From positions 1,240,001 to 1,304,000 of the forward strand of contig JAANYP010004869.1 in the NCBI GenBank assembly GCA_020465985.1: a DNA stretch of 64,000 nt, read 5' to 3'. The position numbers and the translations under genes were made by a program. The notes below the pieces were generated by a model that made no database searches, had not been told where the DNA came from, and saw nothing but the letters and a program-made list of their open reading frames with translations. This document shows positions 22,041 through 35,226 of this stretch, piece by piece (position 1 is the stretch's first letter; each line of letters starts with the position of its first letter). The DNA comes from Centrapalus pauciflorus. Taxonomy: Eukaryota; Streptophyta; Magnoliopsida; Asterales; Asteraceae.

Positions 22041-22990
22041 ACTTATCTCTCTCCTCCTCTCTCTCTCTCTAGGCCGGCGGCCACCACCCCATCGCCTTCT
22101 CTCTCGGTGGCCTCGCGAAAATATCTTCCTCATCACATTCCCGGCAACCCTCTCCCTCTTTCATCGGCCTTCCCCGGCTTTTCTCCTTCTTTCGAACGAC
22201 ACCACACCACCGCCATTGGCCATCGCACCACCATCACCAGCGATCGCACCACCACCAAATCGACGATAAAGTTTGAATATTTGAATGAACGATGATAATA
22301 AACCGATAAATAGATGTATTGTAAACACATCGAAGGTTAGAAGCTTGAATATTTGAATGAACGGTAAAGATTTGATTGAACATGAACGTTTGAATAAACG
22401 ATAAATATTTGAATGAACGATGAACAAGATGCATAGCAGCCGGTTCACGATCATTCCAATGAAGACGAGAATGATTCCGCAATGATAATGGTGGAATGAT
22501 CTCGTTTTGAAGGTATGTTCGTCTTTTTCATGCATTTTCTTAATGAAAAACTCTGAAAGATTAATCGTGTTTATCTAATCTTTATGGAAGATGAATTCAG
22601 CGCACCGTTTTATGAAGATGCATCATGTTTGAAGACAAATTTGATGAATATGCATCGTGTTTGAAAATGCATCACTATTTTGATGATGCATGATGGTGGG
22701 ACGAAGATGATGATGGATATGACGTAAGATGAGGATGAAGAACTGAGATGCATCACGAATTGAAAGATGAACATGAACATCAAATCATTTTTTTTTTAAT
22801 TTGTTCAGATTTTGTAATTTTAGAAGTGTATCAATTAATTTTATTTAGCATTTATTGTTAGCTACTTGATTAAATATTCAATTAATCCAAAATTAAAATT
22901 TATTTGATTAGATATATTATTTTTCCGGAAATATCCCTATGCATATCAAATACATGCATGGTGTGATGCACCAATGATCATATAATCTAA
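22041..22990. mobile_element. Possible relative of family-A MITE, ends not found
   Basis: A CT run at 22,045-22,070 is followed by degenerate 'tttgaatgaacgataaa' and 'gatgcatcatgtttgaagat' repeats, then 'gtatcaattaattttattta' 'gcatttatt', a phrase also in A1 near 4690 and A2 near 58,910. The order of parts is the same as in family A. The 22,107-22,295 frame starts near a GC-rich patch but runs into the repeats and has no recognisable domain. Confidence 0.35.
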
Positions 22991-23044
22991 GGGCTATGGT
23001 TTGTTCATTTTATGTTCTTGATGCGTATGGTTCCCAATAAAAGC

Positions 23045-23091
23045 TGGCCCCACACACACAGACACACACACACACAGATATATATATATAT
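23045..23091. repeat. Compound (CA)n-(TA)n microsatellite
   Basis: CA units then TA units directly abut the left end of MITE B3. Confidence 0.8.
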
Positions 23092-23468
23092 AGTTCGAAA
23101 GAGTATCACCCATTATGCAGCGCACCAGAATGTACCAACTTAAAAAAAACTTTTTTTCATTTTTTTTCATATACATGTTTTAATTAACATTATGAAGATC
23201 ATATGTAAATTTCACATACATTCACATCTCCTAGCTCCTAAAAAATGATCTGAACACACACTTATATAATTTTGAATATATGTGAACGTACATTTATGTG
23301 ATGTGTGTTTTCATGCACTTAGAGTGTTCGGATATGCAAGAAATTTACATATGATCTTCATAATGTTAACTAAAACATATTTATGAAAAAAAATTCAAAA
23401 AGTTTACTTTTAAAGGTGGTACTTTTTGGTGCTCTGTATAATGGGTGGTACTCACTTAACCTAAATCT
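23092..23468 (+). mobile_element. Family-B MITE (B3), fold-back
   Basis: The left end 'agttcgaaagagtatcaccc' is inverted at the right end ('gggtggtactcacttaacct'). The two halves are complementary over much of their length: 'aacattatgaagatcatatg' on the left pairs with 'catatgatcttcataatgtt' on the right. The whole unit can fold into one long hairpin. It has no coding capacity. Confidence 0.7.
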
Positions 23469-25350
23469 ATATATATCTTTTAAGGATCTTTTGAAAAGGA
23501 TAATACACACCAAAGAGAATAAATGCAATTTAAGAATGTGATGCATAACCAAAACCATAATTAAACAACTTCTATTTGTTTAATACCAAGTGGGAAGTTA
23601 CATATATAATGCATTATTAACATTGAAACAACTTTATCAAGTTATAAAAAATTTAATTAGAGAAACATTGCTTTTGACCAATTCATATTGTCTAGGAGAT
23701 CTAGATCTTGTTCACACATGAGGATGTTTTCACTTTTCAGTATACATGACAATGAACCCATTGAAATTTTATTTTTATTTGTTCAAAGTTTGTATAGATT
23801 AAAAATTGTATGTATAAAACTTTATTTTGATTGGTGCTTCCTGATGCTTAATTATAAATGGTGCTCAAAGGATCCTTATATACATACACACACACATATG
23901 TTTAAGATCTCTACAGAATTAAGATTATATATGGTCTTAGGGAACCAATCTAAACCATTAGATTAATTTAATCAATAATTATTAGAAAACTATTTTTTTA
24001 ATTCAAATAAGCATTGAAAATAGTGTGTATGTTGAATTCCTGAGTTATTTCATGATTCAACTGTTGAATCATAGACAAAATGATCATTTTGACTTTGATT
24101 CAACATATGTTGTTGAATCATAAAATAATACATTAATCCAACATATATGTTCTTTGATTCTCATAATATTTAATTTCTTACTAAATCCATATTCTACACA
24201 CACAGGATGAGAGAATTTTATTACACACTTTCTTAAAATGAGTACAGAGGAACCATTTTAAAAAATGAATTTTTTTATTCAAAAAATTATGTTTAATAAA
24301 TTTATGCATTTATTGGTAATTTTTGTGAAAACATTTTTTATGCATAAATCAAGAGATTTTATTGATCCATAAATTTCATCTTTATCCACAAACTTGCATA
24401 AATCAATATTGTTCAATACCTACTCTTTTTCATAAATGACAATAAAAGTAAGATATAATGATACATTTTTGTGCCACTAAATGACATTTTTCTTGTGTGT
24501 ACATGACATGAAGTTTATGCATAATTAATAATTCATGTTTTTGAATATTCAAAATCAAATATTCACCACTGAACGGTCGATATTGAATTCTCTGAATTTT
24601 TTATATTGAACATCGAACAAACTTTATAAAGTTGAATATTGGAATAGGGTTGGGATCAATGATGGATATATAAAATATAGAGAATTCAATGTCGAATGTT
24701 CAATTGATGAACATTTGATGGTTAATATTTAAAAAAATATAAAATCATCAGTCACAATTTGATTATGATAAAATTGTTGTTTTTATAGTATAATTTTTTT
24801 GTTTTAAAATTTAATAATTCTTATTTTATTTTATTTTGAAAGTTGGTTTTACAGTTTTGCATCAAAATTAGGTTCCGCAAGAATTGTATATTTTCCTTGT
24901 ATTTTCAATCAGAAATGCTCGAAAATTTCCAACAATTTATTAGTCCATTTTGCATTCTCTCTTGGCTAGCTGAATTATTTGTTCTGCCTTCTGAGTATTC
25001 TTGGTATGCAGTGAGTTATATCCTCTCCTGTAACTGATAGAAAGCTTTCATAATGATAAACACTCATGAGCATGTTGGATTCAACATATATTATATTTTC
25101 CAAATAGTACATGCTATGAAAGATGAAGAAGGTGGTGCACGTGGCGAATTCGAATCTCAATTATTATAGAATAAAGTGATCGAAAGATGTTTATGTTCTC
25201 TGACGACATAAGTATTGTTGGACCAGTTTAGGCATTTGGTAGTGGATGTTAACCATTGTTGGAGCCTGCAAGTGCTTGCTCGGTTGGTCCCCTTTCTTGT
25301 CCCACATATTGCTACCAAATAGCTAGATTTATAATCTTTTGGAATAGGAA
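23469..25350. other. AT-rich intergenic DNA
   Basis: Local inverted phrases such as 'gattcaacatatgttgttgaatc' at about 24,098-24,120, and recurring 'gttgaat' motifs over 24.0-24.7 kb, suggest an eroded fold-back element. No gene was recognised. Confidence 0.35.
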
Positions 25351-25351
25351 T

Positions 25352-27060
<1,709 letters not shown>

Positions 27061-27065
27061 CATTC

Positions 27066-27074
27066 TATATAAAT
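27066..27074 (+). promoter_or_regulatory. TATA box of small-protein gene 1
   Basis: tatataaat lies about 100 bases before the ATG at 27,170, giving a leader of about 70 bases. Confidence 0.65.
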
Positions 27075-27169
27075 GCATGTGCCACTTCCATACACCCCAA
27101 AGCAAACAAAACCAACTAGTAATTCCTTTCTTAAAATCAATCCATATATAGCTTCAATTCTCCAAGAAA

Positions 27170-27487
27170 ATGGCATATTATCCTCGGAACAAAACAGAGC
27201 TTGCTAAGATCGGGGAAGAGACGTTTTCTGTCATAGATGATATTTTCCCGCAACAGGTGTTTCATCATCATCAGTATCAGTACCACCCACAACAGGTGTT
27301 TCATCATCAGTACCAACCCCAACAGGCTTACGTAGTTCAGCAACGAGTGTATGATGATGCTCCGGTGATTCCCAAGAGGACTGATCCGAGGGTCATAAAT
27401 AGCGACCAGGCAGCCAAGATGTATGGTGGGACTGTGTACATGGATTATCCTAAAAGGAAGCCTGTTCGTAAGGGTTTCTTTTTTTAA
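27170..27487 (+). CDS. Small MYGG-motif protein 1 (unrecognised family)
   Basis: This is a 105-residue single-exon protein whose family I cannot name. The N-terminus (residues 8-26) has the pattern K-T-x-L-x-x-I-G-x-x-x-F-S-V-x-D-D-x-F. Residues 28-52 are a Q/H/Y-rich stretch with QQVFHH present twice. A conserved AYVVQQ follows. The last 22 residues (84-105) run MYGG…MDYPKRKP…KGFFF and contain a basic KRKP cluster that could be a nuclear localisation signal. No membrane segment or signal peptide is seen. The N-terminal block, YVVQQ and the 22-residue C-terminus recur in the gene at 29,018 in the same order, so the frame is under constraint. A TATA box and a conserved 3' flank support a real gene. 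The function is unknown. Confidence 0.75.
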   Translation: MAYYPRNKTELAKIGEETFSVIDDIFPQQVFHHHQYQYHPQQVFHHQYQPQQAYVVQQRVYDDAPVIPKRTDPRVINSDQAAKMYGGTVYMDYPKRKPVRKGFFF

Positions 27488-27630
27488 TAATTAACGATAT
27501 GATAGCTTATATGTACGTATAGTATGTGAAAGCTTGTGTATGCATCTTGGATTTTATCCCTTGCCACTAGTTGGTTTTACGAGGATGTACTGCCAAGATT
27601 TGTTAAAATCATATATAACTAATGATAATC
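27488..27630 (+). other. Conserved 3' flank of small-protein gene 1
   Basis: 'atcccttgccac' and 'ttggtttta' followed by 'tgccaagatt' and 'gttaaaatc' match the DNA after the 29,018 gene (29,391-29,470) in order and spacing. It is probably the 3' untranslated region. Confidence 0.6.
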
Positions 27631-27705
27631 AATCTTATTTGCTGTGCTATTTGTATATTGTCTTGGTTATGTTCCCTCTCGTTTTTTCCTGGATAACCAG
27701 GAGAA

Positions 27706-27951
27706 TGACCGGGCCGGCCGGCAAACCACCTTCATATCCAGGGCCGGCCCTGATCGAGCAAGGTCAACACTGGCAACCGCCCAAGGCCATTAATTATAGG
27801 GGCTCATTTTCAAAAAATCTATTATATATATATAGGTCTATTAACGGTTAAACAATGTTATTGACTTGCCAAAAATTTTAGTTTATATTATATAATTATA
27901 AGTTTTTGTTTTTTATTTATCATTTGTACTTGATTTTTGTTTATTTTGAAA

Positions 27952-28044
<93 letters not shown>

Positions 28045-28085
28045 GCCTCTTTTAAGTTTCTGCCCAGGGCCTCGAAAATGATTGG
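27706..28085. mobile_element. Degenerate DNA-transposon fragment with GGGCCGGCC ends
   Basis: The left edge carries gggccggccgg and ccagggccggccctgatc. The right edge reads 'cccagggcctcgaaaatgat', the kind of 'gggcc' terminus common to dispersed plant DNA transposons. The interior includes a large TA array. Superfamily assignment (hAT-like) is a guess. Confidence 0.4.
27955..28037. repeat. (TA)n microsatellite
   Basis: About 40 TA units lie within the GGGCC-type element. YIYI frames on both strands are artefacts. Confidence 0.9.
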
Positions 28086-28960
28086 ACCAACCGTGTTCAT
28101 ATCCAACTTTCGTGCATGTAACCATTATAACTAACAGCGCACGACGTGGCTTAACCAACTTCACATCATGCTCATTATTTTGAGAAATTACAGTGACAAA
28201 AGCGTGCATATATGGCATGCTTGACTAGGTGATTGCACTAGAAATTTGGTATACTTCGTAACCCTTTTAATTAATTACCCCCCACCATATTTAACGACTG
28301 GGATTTTAACCGACACATTTAAAGAAACTTTAACACAATAATATACATGGAAAACTCCAAAACCGTAGAAAATATTGGTAAATGATAATATTTTTAAATT
28401 AAAAGTCATGTTCTTGGAGCTTCTAACAAACAGTGTACCATTTGATGGTAATAATATTGCGTCATGAGAGGTTACGTCACCACTTTGTAAATGATTGAAG
28501 GGTAACACAGACAATGAACTAATGGGGAAGGAATCATGACCATTATATATATGTGATAAGATTTGAAGGAATAAATACAACTATGATATTTAATTTCAAG
28601 ATTCTCTTTTTGATAAACAAAATGGAATATTGTGAGAATATGTAAGACTTTCAACAATTTTGTTGGTGCAGCCGTGTAAGTGTAGCTTACTGAACAAATT
28701 TCATAGATAACCATTGATCAGGTACGGATACACTCATCAACCCATCTTTATAATGGCATCCGTTTACGTCTGGTTTTCTTCCTGTATGCTTAATAATACG
28801 CCCAACTTTATATCTATTGTTATTTCAGCAATTTATGATCGAACAAAATTGAATATAAACGTCACAGACAATATTTCCAAAATATATTACTTTTTGCAAA
28901 AATATAAAATGGTATGTTAGTACCTTCAGATAACTTCAATAAAGGTGAGTCACTCCATAG
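28086..28960. other. Spacer between the two small-protein genes
   Basis: Unique-looking DNA. Minus-strand frames of 80-101 codons at 28,275-28,714 overlap each other in two registers and show no domain. The TA-rich caaatatata at 28,961-28,970 is the best TATA candidate for gene 2. Confidence 0.4.
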
Positions 28961-29017
28961 CAAATATATACAAGCAAAAATCTGTACTTTTCTTGTGAAT
29001 CAGTCCCCCACTCTAAA

Positions 29018-29338
29018 ATGTCATATTATTCAAAAACCAAAACCAAGTTTGCCATGATTGGGGCTGAAGGGTTTGCTCTCCTGGATGATATTTTCCCCCG
29101 TGGGCAGAACTTGAAGCCTCCATCATTAGCAGCAGCAACTGCTACACCATGTAGAACTCTGTCGCAGCTGGTTCCATGCAGTCCACATAAACCCAAACAA
29201 CCTTATGTTGTCCAACAAGTGCCTGCTGAAATGACAGAAACGGTAATTACTTGCTATCAGGCTGTCAACATGTATGGCGGGGCTCTGCGTGTAGATTTTC
29301 CTAAAAGGAAGCCTGCTCATAGGGGTTTCTTTTATTGA
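29018..29338 (+). CDS. Small MYGG-motif protein 2 (unrecognised family)
   Basis: This is a 106-residue single-exon paralogue of the 27,170 protein, 1.85 kb downstream on the same strand. The N-terminal block reads KTKFAMIGAEGFALLDDIFP (residues 8-27), aligned with KTELAKIGEETFSVIDDIFP of gene 1. YVVQQV follows in the middle, and the last 22 residues start MYGG, carry DFPKRKP and end RGFFY, at the same distance from the stop as in gene 1. The central Q/H repeats are replaced by an A/S/P-rich stretch. Substitution is concentrated in the centre while both ends are kept, which argues for a functional protein with two conserved ends. No transit peptide, membrane span or known catalytic motif is visible, and I cannot assign a function. 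Confidence 0.75.
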   Translation: MSYYSKTKTKFAMIGAEGFALLDDIFPRGQNLKPPSLAAATATPCRTLSQLVPCSPHKPKQPYVVQQVPAEMTETVITCYQAVNMYGGALRVDFPKRKPAHRGFFY

Positions 29339-29480
29339 AAATTCTATGCTAGTTACAAAGTAGCATATGCTTCGTTATGTATGTATGACAATGCTTGGTG
29401 TGTGTAACTTGGAATCCATCCCTTGCCACAAATTGGTTTTATGTGGATGTGCCAAGATTGTTGAAATCGATTACAGTATG
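29339..29480 (+). other. Conserved 3' flank of small-protein gene 2
   Basis: It is collinear with 27,527-27,612, sharing 'gcttg.tgtgt', 'atcccttgccac', 'ttggtttta' and 'tgccaagatt', so the tandem duplication included the 3' untranslated region. Confidence 0.6.
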
Positions 29481-30360
29481 CTAAAGAAATTAGATGGAAG
29501 TTATAGTTGCTTGATAAATGCCTAAATGGTGTGCCCTTTCTTCTTTCGTTGCCCAGTCATCCCTCTTTGTTATATCTTAATTCTTATTAATTCTTGTTTT
29601 AGCATATATAGCTGATACAAAAAAAACACAGTTCAAATAGGATGTTTTGTAAAATATACAAAGATGAATAGCATACCATGCACAAACCGAAAAAAATAAG
29701 GACTCCTAAGAGAGCTGTAAGCACTGATTCATCTCAACATGTCCGCATATATTTTTTTGAACAAACCGTCTCATGCTCACCCTTATGCTCAACATTCTGG
29801 TGAATTACAAAGACAAATGCATGACATGCTATATTAAACAATTCAAATAGCGGTTTAGACTCACATATGTTGAAAGGGAATCCGAAACCAAACCATTTAC
29901 TCCGGTTTTTTCAGTTTCCCGGTTTTCTAGTTTTTTCGGTTTTTTTGGGTTCCGCTTGCCCCGAAATGACCTGGACCAATAGGGAAATAGTTGAGCATGT
30001 TGTCCACAGTTGGTTAATGCATAACATAATAAATATATAACTAATGTACGTTAGAAAAACTGATAAACAAACAATATTTGGGGAGTGGTTTTAATGCTTC
30101 TCCATGTCAACTTTCTTTTCTCTAAGTTTAATGTTCCTCGTGTAATATAACTTGTACATATCTTTTGTATGTCAATTATTATTTTAAACCGGACAACTCA
30201 ACAACCAGTTTAGAAGGCATATACTTGTCATCACCCCGCCAATATATTAAACAATTCAAATAGCGGTCACTTGATTATAAAAGAACTGCTTTCAGTTGCT
30301 TAATTGCAAAATTTGATGCATCATTCATCAACTTCAACAACAGCAAAACTTAAACTCGAC
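29481..30360. other. Intergenic DNA with a short 'ccggttttt' repeat patch
   Basis: At 29,885-29,960 repeated 'cggttttttc' phrases and an imperfect inverse suggest the end of a degraded hAT-type MITE. 'attaaacaattcaaatagcggt' occurs at about 29,833 and again at 30,246. No gene was found. Confidence 0.35.
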
Positions 30361-30377
30361 TCATTTTACTCATTTTA

Positions 30378-30413
30378 ACATTTCCAATTTGCGGGTCCCA
30401 GTGTCCCACAAAA
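30378..30413 (-). other. Candidate terminal exon of an unrecognised minus-strand gene
   Basis: On the minus strand an acceptor (…ctcaaaccag) is followed by an open stretch ending in a stop. Read in phase with the candidate exon at 30,606-30,690 it gives FCGTLGPANWKC and a stop. No family is recognised. It could be a chance frame. Confidence 0.2.
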
Positions 30414-30605
30414 CTGGTTTGAGAAGAAATGAGGATTTAATATCGGATCCCGTTGATTGATGTGAGAAGAACAAAGGACCCGCAAAATGGAAAATGTTGA
30501 ACCAAGGAAAATTGTGTAATGAATGGAGCCAATAAGTCAATAACATGTGTTTCGCCAAGCAAGTACCACTGGAAACTAATGAAAAAGAGACAAGTTTGTT
30601 CATAC

Positions 30606-30690
30606 CTTGACCACATTATTTGAGGCAGCAGAAGCATCTGGCTGCATTGTCACAGTTTCAGCAGAGGGATTCCACAGGTCTATCACCAAA
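30606..30690 (-). other. Candidate internal exon, minus strand
   Basis: On the minus strand, catatcag precedes and gtatgaac follows an 85-bp segment with one fully open frame beginning LVIDLWNPSAETVTMQ and ending SNNVVK. The composition is protein-like and both splice sites are acceptable. I do not recognise the protein and found no convincing upstream exons, so it may be an orphan or captured gene fragment. Confidence 0.3.
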
Positions 30691-30699
30691 CTGATATGT

Positions 30700-31631
30700 T
30701 GGTACCAAGTCAAGTAACGATCATAAAATTATTTTTTAAGATCATTAATATGTTATCAGCTAGAAAGACACTACTAACCAAAATAACATGCTTTTTCAAT
30801 TAAAACTAGGCAATATAAACAAAATGAGTGTAATTTTTGGTGTGGATCGTGGAATCACATACATTGGGCAGCCTATATTGCTCAGCCACCCTAATGATCT
30901 AGGAGTTTCACATTTTCAGGCAATGATGTATGTATCATGTATGTGGTCTTTACTGTAGACAATGAAATACAAAATAAATAAATGAACACACAATTCTAGA
31001 TATTAAAGACAAATATAATAGAAAGGATAACAACTTTGTTTCTTTTTCTGTATATATTGCTACTTTGCTAGTCTATTTTCAAAAAATAAGAATAAAAATA
31101 CATATCAATCTGATATAACTAGTATGATATATAGGCACATAAGATACATACTATACCAAGCAAATTACATTATTAACATGTGCACAAACAACATACTAAA
31201 TGGGACTATAGCTCGGGCACAACCCCCTGAAATAAGAGTCTTTAAGTTGGTATATGACAAATAGGTAAATGAGACTAACACAAATTGCAAATTAATAATT
31301 TTATGTAGGCTGTACACACTGAGGTACCTAAATTGTGTTCTATGATGAATACTTGTATGCACATATGAAGGCTGTACTGAAGCCATTCACAAGAGATGTC
31401 TATTAAATATGGATTCATATCACTTACGTAGAAATTGGCAAACACAGGAGTTAGCAGTTATTCTATGATTTTTAACAGAAAATCACATGCATCTCTAATC
31501 TTACTTTTAAATTTACACTTTTATATATTATCTAATATTAATATTAGGTCCATGCTTTGGGCCCTACAGCCTTGCAAGTTTACTCTAGGTACAACATTTA
31601 TTAACAAAGGGCATTTTTTTGGGTGGTGGGG

Positions 31632-31662
<31 letters not shown>

Positions 31663-33840
31663 GTGTTAAGCAAATTAAGCTCATTAAGCAATTGGAGGAT
31701 ATCCCCTGACTCTCAAAACTTACCATTTGACTTAGAAAATTATGGTTTTATACAAAAGTTATTGAAGGTTTTTTCAAGCTTTTCTAGGATTTGGTAAAGA
31801 GTAAAGACAGCGTACCTCTCAGCCCTACGACACTCGAATGTCGATTAAATTCTAGAAGTGTGGAGTTTCCAAACAGCAATGTGAATTTTATATGCTGATA
31901 CAATACATAAAGAGATAGCAAATAAGAAGGCAACGTGAGGTCACGATCATGGTAAAGATATAAACGAACATATAAATGAAATAAGATTTTACCATTTGTG
32001 CAAAAAATAGTAGACAGCTATACATGCTGCGTGCATTTGCATTACAACAATTGAAGTAATCTCAAAAAGTTTCAAGGTTATCACAATATCACGGTATATC
32101 AAAGGACAGACATTGATGATAAAAACAGCTTAGACATGCATTAATTAACCAGCAATTACATATCTGACACTATAGATTCTAGATGAGTACCTGAAATGCA
32201 CAATCTACTCAACCCCAAATCCCAGTCTCACAAAGTCAGAATCTCATAAGAACGGTGACCAAATAATATATACAATGAGAAACTCTTGTATCATGTAAAT
32301 TGGGCTGAACAATCAGGACCTAACACTACTGGGCCTCGACATTTCTCTCTTTTGGGACTTCGCGAATTATTTGGGCCATGAATAAAAACGGGATACATAT
32401 AGAAAAGCAACTGCAATGTATTCATAATTGCTCTAAAAAAGTTACTTTAAAAACACCAGTCAAGCATCCAATTACATTTTCAGAATTTTACCCAAAAGAG
32501 AGTCCACCTATAACTTCTGAGCATCAACTGAATCGTTTTTTCATTAAAACTAACAAAACTCAAGTCAGATTTCAATTTGGTAACTACTACATTCGCATGT
32601 ATGAAGATTAAAGGGAATCAAAATACATAGATCATATTTCAATTTGTAAGTACTAAGTTAAAATCTCAAGAATAAAAAAATACACTCTTCTATTTGGTAT
32701 TCCTCCAACCGCCTATTTTCATCATCCTCCCTCTACCCCAATTATTATATAATCCCTAAAACTATCTTTTGAGTGGTAAACTAGGCTGAAGATCTTTTTT
32801 GTTGTTCAATTTGGTGTAGGGCAAGTCTCAAAGCAACCAGTGACGTAACTCCTTCATGACCGGAAGGTTTTAGATCGACTCATAAAACAATCTTGGAAAA
32901 AGCAGAGAGGAATATGCATACAAAGCTGGCCCTTCCTGACTGACACAAAGCCGAGGAGCCTTGGTGCACCAAGGTTGTTTTCAAATTTTTGCAGAGTGTG
33001 CATTCAAGGTGGGGAGCAAGCTATGTACATAGTGTAACAGTTTAACAGATGTGACAATGCACAACCCACACACGTCATAAATTTGAACAATGCATGCATG
33101 ATGCATACCATGTCAAATTGCCAATTTCAAAAAAAAGGACCAGCACAGGACACAGATACGACACATATTTGATTATTTATAACATCAGACTTTTTTGCCA
33201 TATGGTAAATCACTAATTCTACACCAAAAAAGGAAAGAAAAGCTGTATAAGATGCTATAAACCATATTATATGTTTCCTTTCCTATTGGACTATAAGGCA
33301 GAATATATATCATTTGCAGATAATGAAACTAGATTAATGTGGTAGAACATGAAAGATGTAAACAGAAGATGATGAAGTTCTAATCTCTTTAGTTTAAAGA
33401 TCAAACATACTTGCATTTAATGAATATGCTAAATCAATAAATCACAATTCCATCATATATAATGATACAATGGAAGATTAATATATAGGTTATTTCCTGT
33501 GTCAGCCTAACTCCCCCAATCGAACTCCATATGTTTTCACTATATATGAAGAGTATAAGTTTATTCTAAGAATTTTGCTTTCAAGTTTTTATATTAAACA
33601 ACTTGATACATGTAATCATCATGTAAGGATGATGTTTCTTATCAACTAGGTTGTTTAGATAATGACTGAACATGATAAAAAGCAATATACCCGAATTTTA
33701 AAATTGAAAGACAGCAAGCATACTCGGATACACTACTAACACTCTTAAACATTTCAAGAAAACATTTAAAAGACATAGCCTTAACTTTGGCATTATAGAA
33801 CCTTGAAACTAAACACATTTATGTCTAACAAATCCACATA
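30700..33840. other. Long stretch with no assignable gene
   Basis: Moderately AT-rich DNA with no long frames, a (GA)n run at 31,635-31,662, and several isolated splice-like signals on the minus strand. It could be intronic to a poorly conserved minus-strand transcript running from about 36.4 kb, but I cannot support exons. Frames at 31,435-31,797 and 32,378-32,611 show no domain. Confidence 0.35.
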
Positions 33841-33849
33841 AACATTTTG

Positions 33850-34515
33850 GATCTCTTTTATAGATCCTAATTGGGAATCCGTTGAACTCATACGCATGGA
33901 TGGTTTTTAAGGTACAAAGGACTGAAAAATGGGTTCCTGGATATTGAGAATGATCAAGAAATCAGAAAACAAAACTTTGGTTCTTAACTAGACATTGAAC
34001 GAATATAAGACAAAAACAAAAGTTTACATTATGATATATAAAACAGTTTTATTAACAAACTTACCATAAGCTTTCACGGACAATGATGTGCCTTCATCAA
34101 CCTAACAAAACCACAAGAACATGATCTCCTCCTTTACCTTTAGAAACCCTACTAGGGAATCCTTTGAACTCATAACTATGGAAGAGTCTGATATAGAATG
34201 AGGCTGACTCCATGACTGAGGATAATCAGAGATTACAATAAATCAAGAAATCAGAAAAGCAACAAGAATCACAGTAAACTCCAGAAAAACTCACAATAAC
34301 CTTTCAAACCGTTGTGATGTACCTTCTTGTCGATAAAACAAATCCAGATAACCATGACCTCCCCCTCCTTCAGAAACCCTGCTAAGGAATCCTTTGAACG
34401 CAAACCCATGGAAGAATCTCATATGCCTGAACATTGTGTTCACGCATAAATCAGAAAACCAAAACATGAGTCTTGGACTCTTGGGTAGTCATTGAACGGA
34501 AATAAGCGGAAACCG
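33850..34515 (-). repeat. Degenerate threefold repeat with exon-like modules
   Basis: 'gggaatcctttgaactcat' or a variant occurs at about 33,873, 34,154 and 34,384, each with similar flanks ('aagaaatcagaaaa', 'attgaacg', 'acatgatctcctcct'). Read on the minus strand each copy gives a related peptide (HxYEFKGFPSRVSK in the middle copy) preceded by a pyrimidine-rich 'ttttctgatttcttg' region. The copies are badly diverged. Confidence 0.5.
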
Positions 34516-34961
34516 ATGTTGGGAAAATTACGCAAAAAGTATAAAAAAAAAAAAGAAAAAAATTAGGCAATTTACCAAGAAATGTAATATAATATTCAAA
34601 AAATTGACCATAGAAGGGAATGTAAAATTTTTCTGGCCAAGATAGATAATATAAAATTTTAATTTGAGAAAAAAAAGTATCATTCTTGGCCTAAAATTTG
34701 AACTTTACGTTTTTTTTGCCAATATAGAATTTTACATTACTTTTCTCGGTAAAAAATGTTTTGCAATACCTTTATTGTCAAATTTTATATTTTATATTAC
34801 CTTTCTTGGTAACTTTCCTAAAAAATTTGATTAAATTCCTTTTTTTTCTCTCTCTCTGATAAATCCCTAATAATCAAAATTACATTAATTCTAACATTTT
34901 TAACTTATAGCTCGTTGTATAAAATCGGCTACAAGTCTACGTGGCACCGTTATTGCTTGTG
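34516..34961. other. AT-rich DNA with an imperfect inverted repeat
   Basis: Phrases such as 'ttaccaagaaatgtaatata' (34,573) and 'atattacctttcttggtaa' (34,792) are roughly complementary, suggesting an eroded fold-back element of about 250 bp. Confidence 0.4.
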
Positions 34962-35226
34962 TGGACTTATTACGAAAAAACCAACATGTTTCACGATTTT
35001 TGCGTTTTCGTCCCTCCGTGTTTTTTTTTTTGGTGAAATTTGACTATTAAACCCCGATTTTAATTATTGAATTGGAGTTTTTAGAGAATAAAAAACCGGG
35101 TTCCAATATTCATTTTTCACTAAAACCAAAAAAAATTAACTTTAGAACTTTTATGAAAAAAATAACGTGAAGGGACCAAAACGCAAAAAAAACGTGAAAA
35201 TATGTTGTTTTATTTCATAATAAACC
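34962..35226. mobile_element. Fold-back MITE, family E (copy 1)
   Basis: The left end 'cacgatttttgcgttttcgt' followed by 'ccctccgtg' pairs with the right end 'gaagggaccaaaacgcaaaa' followed by 'aaaacgtgaaaa'. The outer edges ('ttattacgaaa' and 'tttcataataaa') also pair. A related element lies at about 42,200-42,497. It is non-coding. Confidence 0.55.

Noticed and set aside
32930..33000. 'gaggagccttggtgcaccaagg' as a tRNA or organellar insert
   Set aside because: No cloverleaf could be built and there is no neighbouring organellar sequence. It is only a short near-palindrome.
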